Counted from the stretch's first letter, positions 7,401 through 13,712 are shown. The stretch is DNA of 14,216 nucleotides from JAICTV01 sp035634055 (GCA_035634055.1 DASQDR010000060.1:1-14216); one strand, 5' to 3'. Translations and numbers: made by a program. The notes: a model not told the origin generated them from the sequence alone.

Positions 7401-7996
7401 GACTAATCTTCCTCACCTTCTTCGTTGCCGATGCCACGCGGCTGTGCCAGCGGTTCATCGACCAGCTTTGCCGCAAGACTGCCTGGCCGCGATCGACACT
7501 GGTGCGGGCGTCGAGCAAGCTCGCGCTGCCGGCGGACGATCTCGACGAGTACCTCGACATTGAGCTCATCGCGCGCCTGACCAACGTCGTCGGCAGGGTG
7601 ATCTACTACCCATTCATCGTCATGACGCTGCTGATCCTGTCGCGCAACAGCTACTTCGATGACTGGGACTGGCCGTTGTCGCTGCTGATCATCTTTTCCT
7701 TGAACGCCCTGTATGCCATCGCTGCCGGCGTGGTTATGCGGCGGGCGGCCGAGCGAGCGCGCCGCGAGGACCTCCGCCCCTTGCGAGAGAAGCTGATCTC
7801 TTATCAGGACAGTGCGCCCAACCGCCACCGGGCCGAACGCATCGAGCGGATCATCAAGGCGATCGAGGCAAATCGCACCGGCGCGTTCGGCTCCTTTTCA
7901 CACAACCCGGTCCTGGGCGCGTTCTTGCTCCCGAGCAGCGGCATTGGGGCATGGGCGCTTCTGGAGGTGTTGGCCAAGTGGCATGCGGGCGGCTGA
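4457..7996 (+). CDS. Large multi-pass membrane protein with extracytoplasmic sensor-like region (1179 aa)
   Basis: One N-terminal membrane helix (about 8-26) is followed by some 630 residues predicted outside the cytoplasm, then helices near 662-683, 694-711 and 733-749. A basic, arginine-rich cytoplasmic loop (about 755-935) comes next, then helices near 940-957, 974-993, 1048-1063 and 1073-1094, and a hydrophobic C-terminal segment (1156-1175). The outer region alternates strands and helices like a periplasmic-binding-protein fold. KVLVLAVLIPGG lies near 97-108. Conserved-looking blocks include YLRGIDGQLPG (435-445), VGIFGSDVYDKLLVL (509-523), FFTTDVDVRFFHPD (535-548), NLLIVSHFGLQ (555-565) and VPPFRDGYQTAT (581-592). 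I do not know a named family with a proven function, and no enzyme motif is visible. A role in sensing or signalling is inference from architecture. The gene stands alone; no clear ribosome binding site precedes the ATG. Confidence 0.72.
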   Translation: MSDRPNIPWATVGTVLVVLGGIYLYLKPAESQRPRMTAQVPQDLAPELDVEARLWQDPLEAVARHDPDKSRSTSDPLHTLEFLRSRVAAVRSAAGGKVLVLAVLIPGGPYSDDAETRLRTRHAVLSALGVSGFIPTDSFHIGSLNVRWEPQFDEVPADAAAALSLQPFPREANPPVLSIPYEWCSARPVLASAAFAANAEARLGSKVLVLWLQEDALVNQPLQRLRLLRNALAQKSPLQWLQKAVLSTPQPGPQDQRAPDFDFRVVGPRSSTLLKAMIEAVPTSAARMPGHAMNASPATVPAVPLYSGTATLDDAALTYGTASDKAVSELLKESGFQFHRTTPTEIALAGELIDELERRQVNVSVAKQRRQRHASAQQRPPRAPPDNVALVGEWDTLYGRAIGFAFLAALQGRTVADVLKDEPVRWPAHVSRHSYLRGIDGQLPGDATVSSGSPAPSPKSQLASVVSPGFGPEATEGRNQSDYLRRLALELEQEDRRLKIQGGMGLKAVGIFGSDVYDKLLVLQVLRQRLPNVLFFTTDVDVRFFHPDAWHHAHNLLIVSHFGLQTRLGSDHWDALAQNRVPPFRDGYQTATYCAALAALGNVPQNGLELATLRPRIFEVGRAGPVDLSLPPSNEHPYRSRALAQRPDQLHWWSARRVLQGYTVLLAGAVLLLYLVAMSGVTGFKWRNFLLHHYLFIPIALFCVAAALAKLKGNLEAGEEPVLLLQGVSVWGTEAIRVFAALLSVHFVLRAWHDMRQNRKEIEDRFDLAPRRNGAAWWVKWQAYRCRRELIGTLRVPPWELTFWAAAAGCCGQQGACPWPEGRVECFARRRRTLRRICYRAFPQIAFDWDHRGEAIAAVAGFFASRQMEGARPPGRRALTQRREADRRRRRRWLHVCSWWNAVANRWPRVQENRPSDARQLWRRYRECGTPLARLLRFGPAVVLYGIFGFTMIALLGPPRAPVRGAFTAQADRVALMVSVAGLIFLTFFVADATRLCQRFIDQLCRKTAWPRSTLVRASSKLALPADDLDEYLDIELIARLTNVVGRVIYYPFIVMTLLILSRNSYFDDWDWPLSLLIIFSLNALYAIAAGVVMRRAAERARREDLRPLREKLISYQDSAPNRHRAERIERIIKAIEANRTGAFGSFSHNPVLGAFLLPSSGIGAWALLEVLAKWHAGG

Positions 7997-8007
7997 CGGG
8001 TAGAAGC

Positions 8008-9507
8008 TCAGAACCCCTTCTCCGCGATCTCCACCGCCTTGAGCATGGCCTTGGCCTTGTTCATGGTTTCCTCGTACTCGCTGGCGGGGACGCTGTCGGC
8101 CACGACGCCGGCGCCCGCCTGCACGTCGAAGACGCCGTTCTTCCAGACGATGGTGCGCAGGGCGATGCAGGTGTCCATGTTGCCCGCCAGGTCGACGTAG
8201 CCGACGGCGCCGCCGTAGGGGCCGCGGCGGGTGGGCTCGACCTCGTCGATGATCTGCATGGCCCGCACCTTCGGGGCGCCGCTGACGGTGCCGACCGGGA
8301 GGCTCACGCGCAGCGCGTCCATGGCGGTGCGGCCTTCCTCCAGCTCCCCCTCGACGTTGCTGGTGATGTGCATGACGTGGCTGTAGCGCTCGACGGTCAT
8401 GACGTCGGCGATCTTCACGCTGCCGATCCGGCTGACGCGGCCGATGTCGTTGCGGTGCAAATCGACCAGCATGATGTGCTCGGCGCGCTCCTTCGGGTCG
8501 GCCAGCAGCTCCTGCTCCAGCGCGGCGTCCTCCTCCGGCGTGGCGCCGCGGCGGCGGGTGCCGGCGAGCGGGCGCGTGGTGACGTGGCCGTCCACCACGC
8601 GGCAGAGGATCTCCGGCGACGAGCCGATCAGCGTCGCCAGCGGCGTCTTGAGGTAAAACATGAACGGCGACGGGTTGATGATCCGCAGCGCGCGGTAGAC
8701 GTCGAACGGGTCGGCGCTGCTGGTGACGCGCAGCCGCTGGCTGGGGACGAACTGGAAGATGTCGCCGGCCCGGATGTACTCCTGCCCCGCGCGCACGGCG
8801 TCCTCGTACTGCTCGCGGGTCATGTTGCTGTTGAAGCGCAGCGTCAGCGGCTCGCGCGGGTCGATCTCGCCAAGCGATTTCGTGGTCGGCTGCTGGAGGC
8901 GGTTGACCACGTCGTCCACGCGCCGGCAGGCGTCGCGATAGGCGGCCTCGGCGTCGCCGCCGTGCGCGGGCAGGTCGGCGTTGGCGATCACCTTGATCGT
9001 CTTGTCCACGTGGTCGAACACCACCAGCTCGTGGTAGAGCCCGAACAGCACGTCCGGCAGCCGGCGGTCGTCCGGCGGCGGGGCGGTCAGCTTCTCAGAT
9101 TCGTAGTAGCGGATCGTGTCGTAGCCGGCGTAGCCGACCAGCCCGCCGGTGAAGGCGGGCAAATTCTTGTCCCGGTGAAAGCGACGCTTCGGCAGCAGCT
9201 TTTCCACGTCCGCCAGCGGATCAGTGGTATCGAACTCGCGCGGGGGCTTCATCCGGGCGGTGATGGCGGCCTTGCCCTGGAAGGCGGTGTACACCTGCGC
9301 CGGCGACGACGCGATAAAGCTGTGCCGCGCCACCTGCTCGCCCCCGACCACGCTCTCGAGCAAAAACGCGTGCGAGTCGCGCCCGAGCACCTCGAACGCC
9401 GTCACCGGCGTGAGGTGGTCGCCGAGCAACTGGCGGTAAACGGGAACCACGTCGGCGCCCCTGGCCGCCAAGGAGAACGAGTCGAAGTCCGGAAAGTACC
9501 GCCGCAT
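8008..9507 (-). CDS. trpE: Anthranilate synthase component I
   Basis: A complete 499-residue TrpE, which makes anthranilate from chorismate with ammonia supplied by the TrpG partner; this is the first step of tryptophan synthesis. Diagnostic motifs are all present: LLES (49-52) and NPSPFM (278-283), the tryptophan feedback site; PLAGTRRRG (313-321); DLHRNDIGR (349-357); ERYSHVMHI (373-381) with the catalytic histidine; PVGTVSGAPK (404-413); PTRRGPYGG (425-433); and AGAGVVADSVP near the end. It should be catalytically active and tryptophan-inhibited. trpG, trpD and trpC are not in the window, so the gene is not in a classical trp operon here. It is convergent with the large membrane-protein gene, leaving only 11 bp between stops. 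A TACAAT box 7 nt before the ATG suggests a leaderless transcript. Confidence 0.97.
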   Translation of the reverse strand: MRRYFPDFDSFSLAARGADVVPVYRQLLGDHLTPVTAFEVLGRDSHAFLLESVVGGEQVARHSFIASSPAQVYTAFQGKAAITARMKPPREFDTTDPLADVEKLLPKRRFHRDKNLPAFTGGLVGYAGYDTIRYYESEKLTAPPPDDRRLPDVLFGLYHELVVFDHVDKTIKVIANADLPAHGGDAEAAYRDACRRVDDVVNRLQQPTTKSLGEIDPREPLTLRFNSNMTREQYEDAVRAGQEYIRAGDIFQFVPSQRLRVTSSADPFDVYRALRIINPSPFMFYLKTPLATLIGSSPEILCRVVDGHVTTRPLAGTRRRGATPEEDAALEQELLADPKERAEHIMLVDLHRNDIGRVSRIGSVKIADVMTVERYSHVMHITSNVEGELEEGRTAMDALRVSLPVGTVSGAPKVRAMQIIDEVEPTRRGPYGGAVGYVDLAGNMDTCIALRTIVWKNGVFDVQAGAGVVADSVPASEYEETMNKAKAMLKAVEIAEKGF

Positions 9508-9514
9508 CGCCGCG

Positions 9515-9542
9515 ATTGTAGAAAGCGGCGCGACAAGGTGAA
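9515..9542 (-). promoter_or_regulatory. Putative trpE promoter, leaderless layout
   Basis: On the minus strand, TTCACC (9537-9542), a 16-bp spacer and TACAAT (9515-9520) form a -35/-10 pair. Exactly 7 nt separate the -10 box from the trpE ATG at 9507, so transcription would start at or next to the A of the start codon. No Shine-Dalgarno sequence could fit in such a message. No trp leader peptide or attenuator is visible in the 193-bp gap. Confidence 0.5.
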
Positions 9543-9700
9543 GGGGCCAGAGGGTGACAAGCTGACGGGAGACGGGGCGAGGCCGGTTTTACAGCGGTGC
9601 GCATCGCACGAGCCAAGCGCGCGTCTGAGGCGCTCCCGTGGCAAGGGTCTCCAACCCGTGCGCGCGCCGCTGCCGTCCACTGCCACGCGCGCTGGACGCG

Positions 9701-10261
9701 TCACCCTCCGGCTTCCGCGCCCAGCGGCGTCACGATCCCGTCGATGCTCCGCGCGTTCTTCTCGCGTCGGTAGTCGGCCAGGGCGGCCGGGCCTTTCTTC
9801 TCGGCGTAGCGGATCAGCTCTTCGCGCTGCCCCTCGTAGGCGTAGCGCGGGACGGCGAAGCCGCAGGAGGTGGTGGCGCGGTCGATGTCGGCGACGAGGA
9901 TCTGCCGCGCGCCCGGCAGGTTCGGGAAGTGCGGCGCGACCTCCGTCCACTGTGGCGTTCCCGGCAGCACCGTTTGGCCGCGGCCGTAGAGGCGGACGAT
10001 CAGCGGCTTGCCGTCGAACGCGCAGAACATGAACGTGATCCGCCCGTTCTGGCCCAAATGGGCGGACGTTTCGTTGCCGCTGCCGGTGAGGTCGAGGTAG
10101 CCGGCGCGGCGATCGCCGAGGATGCGGAAGGTATCCAGCCCCTTGGGCGACACGTTCACGTGCCCGCCGTCGCCCGCCGGGGCGGTGGCGACGAAGAACA
10201 TCTGCTGGCGACCGATGAAATCGCGCAGCTCGTCGGTGATGCGATCGAAGGTCTTGCCCAT
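9701..10261 (-). CDS. Pyridoxamine 5'-phosphate oxidase-like FMN-binding split-barrel protein
   Basis: A 186-residue protein of the PNPOx-like split-barrel superfamily. The opening helix (FDRITDELRDFIGRQQMFF) leads into the strand FVATAP. Then come VNVSPKGLDTFRILGD (36-50), YLDLTGSGNETSAHL (55-69) and ITFMFCAFDGKPLIVRLYG (75-93), the usual order of flavin-binding and barrel segments. The C-terminal part (ATTSCGFAVPRYAYEGQRE) resembles the COG3576-type subgroup, not true PdxH. The substrate is unknown; these proteins usually bind FMN, F420 or haem, so 'oxidase' should not be taken literally. The frame extends upstream without a stop, but the ATG at 10261 is chosen because homology-like sequence begins there and a TATCAT box lies 7 nt ahead. 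It is 80 bp downstream of the BLUF gene and probably has its own promoter. Confidence 0.85.
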   Translation of the reverse strand: MGKTFDRITDELRDFIGRQQMFFVATAPAGDGGHVNVSPKGLDTFRILGDRRAGYLDLTGSGNETSAHLGQNGRITFMFCAFDGKPLIVRLYGRGQTVLPGTPQWTEVAPHFPNLPGARQILVADIDRATTSCGFAVPRYAYEGQREELIRYAEKKGPAALADYRREKNARSIDGIVTPLGAEAGG

Positions 10262-10268
10262 GCGGGCG

Positions 10269-10274
10269 ATGATA
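10269..10274 (-). promoter_or_regulatory. -10-like box of the PNPOx-like gene
   Basis: TATCAT on the minus strand ends 7 nt before the ATG at 10261, the same spacing as at trpE. No good -35 is seen at 16-18 bp. If used, the mRNA would be leaderless. Confidence 0.4.
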
Positions 10275-10341
10275 CGCCGCGGCAAGGCGACTGCATCGGC
10301 TCGGGCCGGCTGCTCCCGGCATGTCGTTCGCGCCCGCAGCG

Positions 10342-10779
10342 CTACGCGGCGGTGGCGAGTTGTTGGCGGAAGTCGTGCAGCAGGACGCGGGCCTCGACGC
10401 TGTGCAGGGCGGTGTCGGCGGCGGCGCGGACGTCGTCCAGCAGCCGACGCAGGCGCTCGGGGTCGATGAACTGCCGGCGTTCCAGGTCGACCAGCTCCAT
10501 CTGCCAGCCGGGGAACAGCCGGCGCGAGATGTCCTTGCAGACCAGCAGTTGCACCGCCGAGTGGCGACGGTCGCCGCGGATGCGCTCGAACAGGTACATG
10601 ATCTCCTCGCGCTCCCCCTCGAGGACCTGCAGGAGGTTGTCGCCGCCGCAGAGCAACACGCCGGTGATGAACCGCCCGCGGTTGGCGGCGGCGCTGGCGG
10701 CGACCAGTTCGCCCAACGCCGCGTTGGACCGGATCGACTCGCCCCGGCGACTCACGTAGACCAACTGTGCCAACGACAT
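10342..10779 (-). CDS. BLUF-domain blue-light (FAD) receptor, short form
   Basis: A 145-residue protein that is mostly one BLUF domain (about 3-100), which binds FAD and switches on blue light through a hydrogen-bond network. Every key residue is present with AppA-like spacing: Tyr8 (QLVYVS), Asn33 (AANRGRFITG), Gln51 (LLQVLEG), Trp92 and Met94 (FPGWQM), plus the DRRH turn (70-73). The remaining 45 residues are helical (PERLRRLLDDVRAAADTA) and probably form the output or dimer cap. There is no EAL, cyclase or DNA-binding domain, so it must signal through a partner. The frame extends upstream to 10983, but that part is proline-rich and not domain-like; the ATG at 10779 has GAAAGG 10 nt ahead. 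It is divergent from the TPR/alpha-CTD gene. Confidence 0.93.
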   Translation of the reverse strand: MSLAQLVYVSRRGESIRSNAALGELVAASAAANRGRFITGVLLCGGDNLLQVLEGEREEIMYLFERIRGDRRHSAVQLLVCKDISRRLFPGWQMELVDLERRQFIDPERLRRLLDDVRAAADTALHSVEARVLLHDFRQQLATAA

Positions 10780-11204
10780 GCGGAAACAGCCTTTCGTCCT
10801 CGCGCAAAACGCAACAGCGACATCCGAAGGTATCGGGCAGAACGATCCCGCGGTTTCGCGCGGGTGGGAGGAAAATGAGATCGGCCGGCGCGGGTGGGGC
10901 GGCCCTGGCGGGAGCGTGAGAGAACTCCTACATCGCGTGGCTCCGGATCCCGATTCGCGCGGCGTAGGGAGAGGGAGCAACAAATATTCAGCGCTTGGCG
11001 CCCGGCACCGCCGGGGCCGGCTGGAAATGGCGCGTAAGGTGAGGTGCTGTCGTGGGTTAATGCTGCGCCGGGGGTCGGTTGACAGTTCCGGCCGCTCGGT
11101 CTATCAATAATCCGCTCTGACCTGAACCCTACCCGGCCCGGAGCTGTGCCGCGTGGTGCGCGATGCGCGCGGGCCTGAACTGTCGTCTACACGGTGAATG
11201 CCAT
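10780..11204. other. 425-bp divergent intergenic region
   Basis: This gap lies between the BLUF gene (minus) and the TPR/alpha-CTD gene (plus). It holds the strong plus-strand promoter described separately and, near 10975-10990, an AT-richer patch. No convincing minus-strand promoter for the BLUF gene was found, and no small gene with a good ribosome binding site was seen. Confidence 0.6.
11079..11107 (+). promoter_or_regulatory. Strong sigma-70-type promoter of the TPR/alpha-CTD gene
   Basis: A perfect TTGACA (11079-11084), a 17-bp spacer and TATCAA (11102-11107) make the best canonical promoter in the window. Transcription would start near 11114, giving a leader of about 90 nt. GGTGA at 11193-11197, 7 nt before the ATG at 11205, is the likely ribosome binding site. 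Confidence 0.75.
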
Positions 11205-12179
11205 ATGAGCGAGATGAGCGTTGCGTCGATCAATGAGCGGGCGGCCGAGGAATACTTCAAGCGCGGGGTCGAGGCGGAGAAGGACGGGAACCACGAGAAG
11301 GCGGTCGAGTTCTACGAGCGCGCCCTCAACGAGAACCCGGACCACGAGTCCGCTTGCTTCAACCTTGCCGTGCTGTACGACCGCCGCGCCGAGGACGCCA
11401 AGGCCATCGAGCTCTACGAGCGTGTCTGCACCTCGCCGCCGGTCCACCTCAACGCGCTGATCAACCGGGCGAGTTTGTACGAGGACAACAACCACTACGA
11501 CGAGGCGCACCGCTGCCTCGAGGCGGTCCTCAAGACCGACATCAACCACGCGCGGGCGCGGATGTACATGAAGGACGTCGAGTCGGCGCGCTCGATGTAC
11601 TACGACGACGACGACCGCCGCGGCGGGTCGGCCAACCGCGTGCTGGAGATCCCGATCACCGACTTCGAGCTGTCGGTGCGGTCGCGGAACTGCCTGAAGA
11701 AGATGAACATCCGCTCGCTCGGCGACCTGCTCAAGACCACCGAGCAGGAGCTGCTCAGCTACAAGAACTTCGGCGAGACGAGCCTGAACGAGATCAAGGC
11801 GCTGCTGGCCAGCAAGGGGCTGCGGCTTGGGCAGGCGGCCGAGGGGGGCGGCGCTGGGGCGGCGGCGGCAGCGGCGGCGGCGTTCGGAGCCGTCAGCGGC
11901 GCCGGCGGCGCGGTCGACAAGCCCAGCTTCGCCCGCGTCCCGTCCGTGGTCGCCGACAACGTCGCGCCCGAGGTACTCCAGAAGTCGGTCGCCGACCTCG
12001 AGCTCTCGGTTCGCAGCCGCAAGGCGCTCCAGCGGCTCAACATCAACAGCCTCGGCGAGCTCGCCGCCCGCACCGAGGCCGAGCTGCTCGGCTGCAAGAA
12101 CTTCGGCCAGACCAGTCTCAACGAGATCAAGCAACAGCTCGGCAGCTTCGGCCTGGGGCTGAGGAAGTTGGAAGAGTGA
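11205..12179 (+). CDS. TPR protein with two RNA polymerase alpha C-terminal domains
   Basis: A 324-residue cytoplasmic protein. Residues 13-114 form about three TPR units (AEEYFKRGVEAEKDGNHEKA begins the first). Residues 147-209 and 261-322 are each a complete alpha-CTD helix-hairpin-helix domain (ITDFELSVRSRNCLKKMNI ... NFGETSLNEIK; VADLELSVRSRKALQRLNI ... NFGQTSLNEIK). They are joined by an Ala/Gly linker. Against the E. coli DNA-binding determinant, the first copy keeps R265 (R159), N268 (N162), G296 (G190), S299 (S193) and E302 (E196), but has Thr for K298. The second keeps R265 (R270), G296, S299 and E302, but has Lys for N268 and Thr for K298. It lacks the alpha N-terminal assembly domain, so it is not the polymerase subunit. 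DNA (UP-element-like) or regulator binding is inferred. The start at 11205 is preferred over 11163 because of its ribosome binding site. Confidence 0.9.
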   Translation: MSEMSVASINERAAEEYFKRGVEAEKDGNHEKAVEFYERALNENPDHESACFNLAVLYDRRAEDAKAIELYERVCTSPPVHLNALINRASLYEDNNHYDEAHRCLEAVLKTDINHARARMYMKDVESARSMYYDDDDRRGGSANRVLEIPITDFELSVRSRNCLKKMNIRSLGDLLKTTEQELLSYKNFGETSLNEIKALLASKGLRLGQAAEGGGAGAAAAAAAAFGAVSGAGGAVDKPSFARVPSVVADNVAPEVLQKSVADLELSVRSRKALQRLNINSLGELAARTEAELLGCKNFGQTSLNEIKQQLGSFGLGLRKLEE

Positions 12180-12183
12180 AGTT

Positions 12184-12326
12184 GAATAAGTGGTCAGTGG
12201 CTAGTGGTTAGTGGTCAGTTGTTACTGGCTGGTGGTCGGCGAGAACGTGTCGGCGAGTTTTCGGACTAGCCACTGATCACTAGCCACTAGCCACTTATTC
12301 TCCCGCTAGCCACTAGCCACTTATTC
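12184..12326. repeat. Inverted array of degenerate heptamers (AGTGGYY)
   Basis: On the plus strand, seven consecutive heptamers run from 12189 to 12237: AGTGGTC, AGTGGCT, AGTGGTT, AGTGGTC, AGTTGTT, ACTGGCT and GGTGGTC. After a 27-28 nt spacer the same heptamer returns in the opposite orientation, four copies at 12268-12295, then two more at 12308-12321. All three blocks are capped by GAATA next to the outer AGTGG (12184, 12300 and 12326 ends). The arms 12184-12219 and 12265-12300 match over 36 nt with 6 differences, so transcripts can form a long hairpin. A 21-bp stretch at 12280-12300 is repeated exactly at 12306-12326. The array fills the gap between the TPR/alpha-CTD and SpoIID-like genes and could terminate transcription or stabilise the upstream mRNA. 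Confidence 0.9.
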
Positions 12327-12335
12327 CTCCTCAGG

Positions 12336-13601
12336 ATGCCTCGCATGCGACGACTCGGGCGTTGGGCAGCGCTCGCGGTTCTGGCAGGGGTGTTGATCTG
12401 CCGGACGGTGGCGTGCACCGAGCAGCACAAGCCGGCCGCGCCGCCGCCGGTGGGAACGCCGCTCGTCCGCGTGCGCCTGCTCGCCGCGCAGGAAGAGGTC
12501 GCGCTCCGCGGCTCGCTCGCGCCCACGGTCAAGACCGATTCGGAGGCGGCCGCGCTCCGCCTGAACCTCCCGCCGCAGAAGGACGTTCAGCTCACCCTGA
12601 TCGACCAGGTCTGGCGCATCGGCGGCGTGGCCGTGCCGGGCACTGGCGTGCTGGCGATGTGGCAGACTGACGATGCCACCGTCGCCGTCAACGGCCGGAC
12701 CTACCGCGGCTCCTTCCGCTTCGTCCCCACCGGCGCCAACACCTTCGATGTCGTCAACGACGTGGACGTCGACAGCTACGTCAAGAGCGTCGTCCCGCGC
12801 GAGATGTACCGCGGGTGGGGCGAAGAGGCCTACAAGGCGCAGGCGATCGTCGCCCGCACCTACGCCCTCTACGAGGCGAAAACCAACGGCGCCAAGCGGC
12901 ACTGGGACCTCTACCCCGACACGCGCAGCCAGGTCTACGGCGGGTACGAGGACGAGAGCGGCAAGAGCCGCGACGCCGTCGATCACACCGCCGGCGTCGT
13001 CCTCGCCTACGGGCAGCGCGGGCAGGAGCGCATCTTCAAGGCGTACTTCAGCGCGTGCTGCGGCGGGGTCACGCAATCCGCCGCCGACGCCTTTGGCGAG
13101 AACTACTTCATCCCCCTGAGCGACCAGAACCTCCGCGGCCTGTGCAGCCCGGCGGACAACTACAACTGGGGCCCGATCGAGATCACCCGCGACGAGCTCA
13201 CCGCCCGCCTGCGCACCTGGGGCCAGCGCCGCAACCACGGCGTGCGCGACACCGCCCTGGTCTCCAAGGTCGAAATCCAGCTCACCAACCGCTTCAACCG
13301 GCCGATCCGCTTTGTCGTCACCGACGCCAACGAGGTCCGCTACAGCCTCGGCGGCGAGGAGCTGCGCAACGCGATCAACGCCGGCACGCGCAAGGAATCG
13401 CCGGCCCGGCTCCTGAGCAGCTTCGTCAAGGTCGTCAACGATCCCGGTTCCGACGTCATCCGCTTCGTCGAAGGCCACGGCCACGGCCACGGCGTCGGCC
13501 TCTGCCAGTGGTGCAGCGAAATCCGCTCGGAGGCCGGCATGCGACACGAGGACATCGTCCTGAGCGCATATCCGCGCGCCAGGCTGGTGCGGGCGTACTA
13601 G
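12336..13601 (+). CDS. SpoIID/LytB-family peptidoglycan-acting exported protein
   Basis: A 421-residue protein with an N-terminal hydrophobic segment (about 10-22), then a linker and a SpoIID domain. The SpoIID core is clear: VDSYVKSVVPREMYRGWGEE (145-164), with Glu156 at the position of the catalytic glutamate, then YKAQAIVARTYALYE (166-180), AYFSACCGGVTQSAADAFG (236-254) and GHGHGHGVGLCQWC (380-393). In Bacillus, SpoIID is a lytic transglycosylase that trims glycan strands; relatives occur widely in non-sporulating bacteria, where it may remodel the cell wall. Cysteines 241, 242, 270, 390 and 393 lie in the core and could bind a metal or pair. Cys22 or Cys27 could be a lipid anchor but the surrounding lipobox is poor. 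The start may be the ATG at 12336 or 12345; the latter has AGGA 8 nt upstream. Confidence 0.9.
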   Translation: MPRMRRLGRWAALAVLAGVLICRTVACTEQHKPAAPPPVGTPLVRVRLLAAQEEVALRGSLAPTVKTDSEAAALRLNLPPQKDVQLTLIDQVWRIGGVAVPGTGVLAMWQTDDATVAVNGRTYRGSFRFVPTGANTFDVVNDVDVDSYVKSVVPREMYRGWGEEAYKAQAIVARTYALYEAKTNGAKRHWDLYPDTRSQVYGGYEDESGKSRDAVDHTAGVVLAYGQRGQERIFKAYFSACCGGVTQSAADAFGENYFIPLSDQNLRGLCSPADNYNWGPIEITRDELTARLRTWGQRRNHGVRDTALVSKVEIQLTNRFNRPIRFVVTDANEVRYSLGGEELRNAINAGTRKESPARLLSSFVKVVNDPGSDVIRFVEGHGHGHGVGLCQWCSEIRSEAGMRHEDIVLSAYPRARLVRAY

Positions 13602-13612
13602 CGCGGAGCGGC

Positions 13613-13639
13613 CACGAATATCACCAACGAACACGAATA
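13613..13639. repeat. CACGAATA direct repeat
   Basis: CACGAATA occurs at 13613-13620 and again at 13632-13639, 19 bp apart, shortly after the SpoIID-like stop codon. The AT-rich motif stands out in this GC-rich sequence. It resembles scattered CACGAAT-type repeats that I associate with planctomycete intergenic DNA; that recollection is unverified. Confidence 0.5.
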
Positions 13640-13684
13640 ACCCACGGTGACCACGGCGTCCACGTCCGAGGTGGCGGCCCTTTG

Positions 13685-13712
13685 CTCCTCTCACCTGTAC
13701 TGGAGGGGAGAG
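13685..13712. repeat. Imperfect hairpin (CTCCTCTC ... GGAGGGGAG)
   Basis: About nine of eleven bases pair (two of them G-U) around a 6-nt loop TGTACT. No T-run follows, so it is not a good terminator. It looks like a decayed copy of a short interspersed palindrome. Confidence 0.4.

Noticed and set aside
9508..9700. Tryptophan attenuator or leader peptide upstream of trpE
   Set aside because: No short frame with consecutive Trp codons and no hairpin plus T-run were found, and the likely promoter abuts the start codon.
7951..10032. 693-residue plus-strand open frame
   Set aside because: It lies antisense to trpE and the PNPOx-like gene and is rich in valine, histidine and arginine with no domain. 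It is a shadow frame of high-GC coding DNA.
9701..10807. 368-residue frame joining the PNPOx-like gene to an upstream minus-strand stretch
   Set aside because: The first 182 residues are arginine/proline-rich and overlap the BLUF gene in another frame; the real gene begins at 10261.
11163..11204. Earlier ATG for the TPR/alpha-CTD protein
   Set aside because: The extra 14 residues are not TPR-like and no good ribosome binding site precedes 11163, whereas 11205 has GGTGA at a suitable distance.
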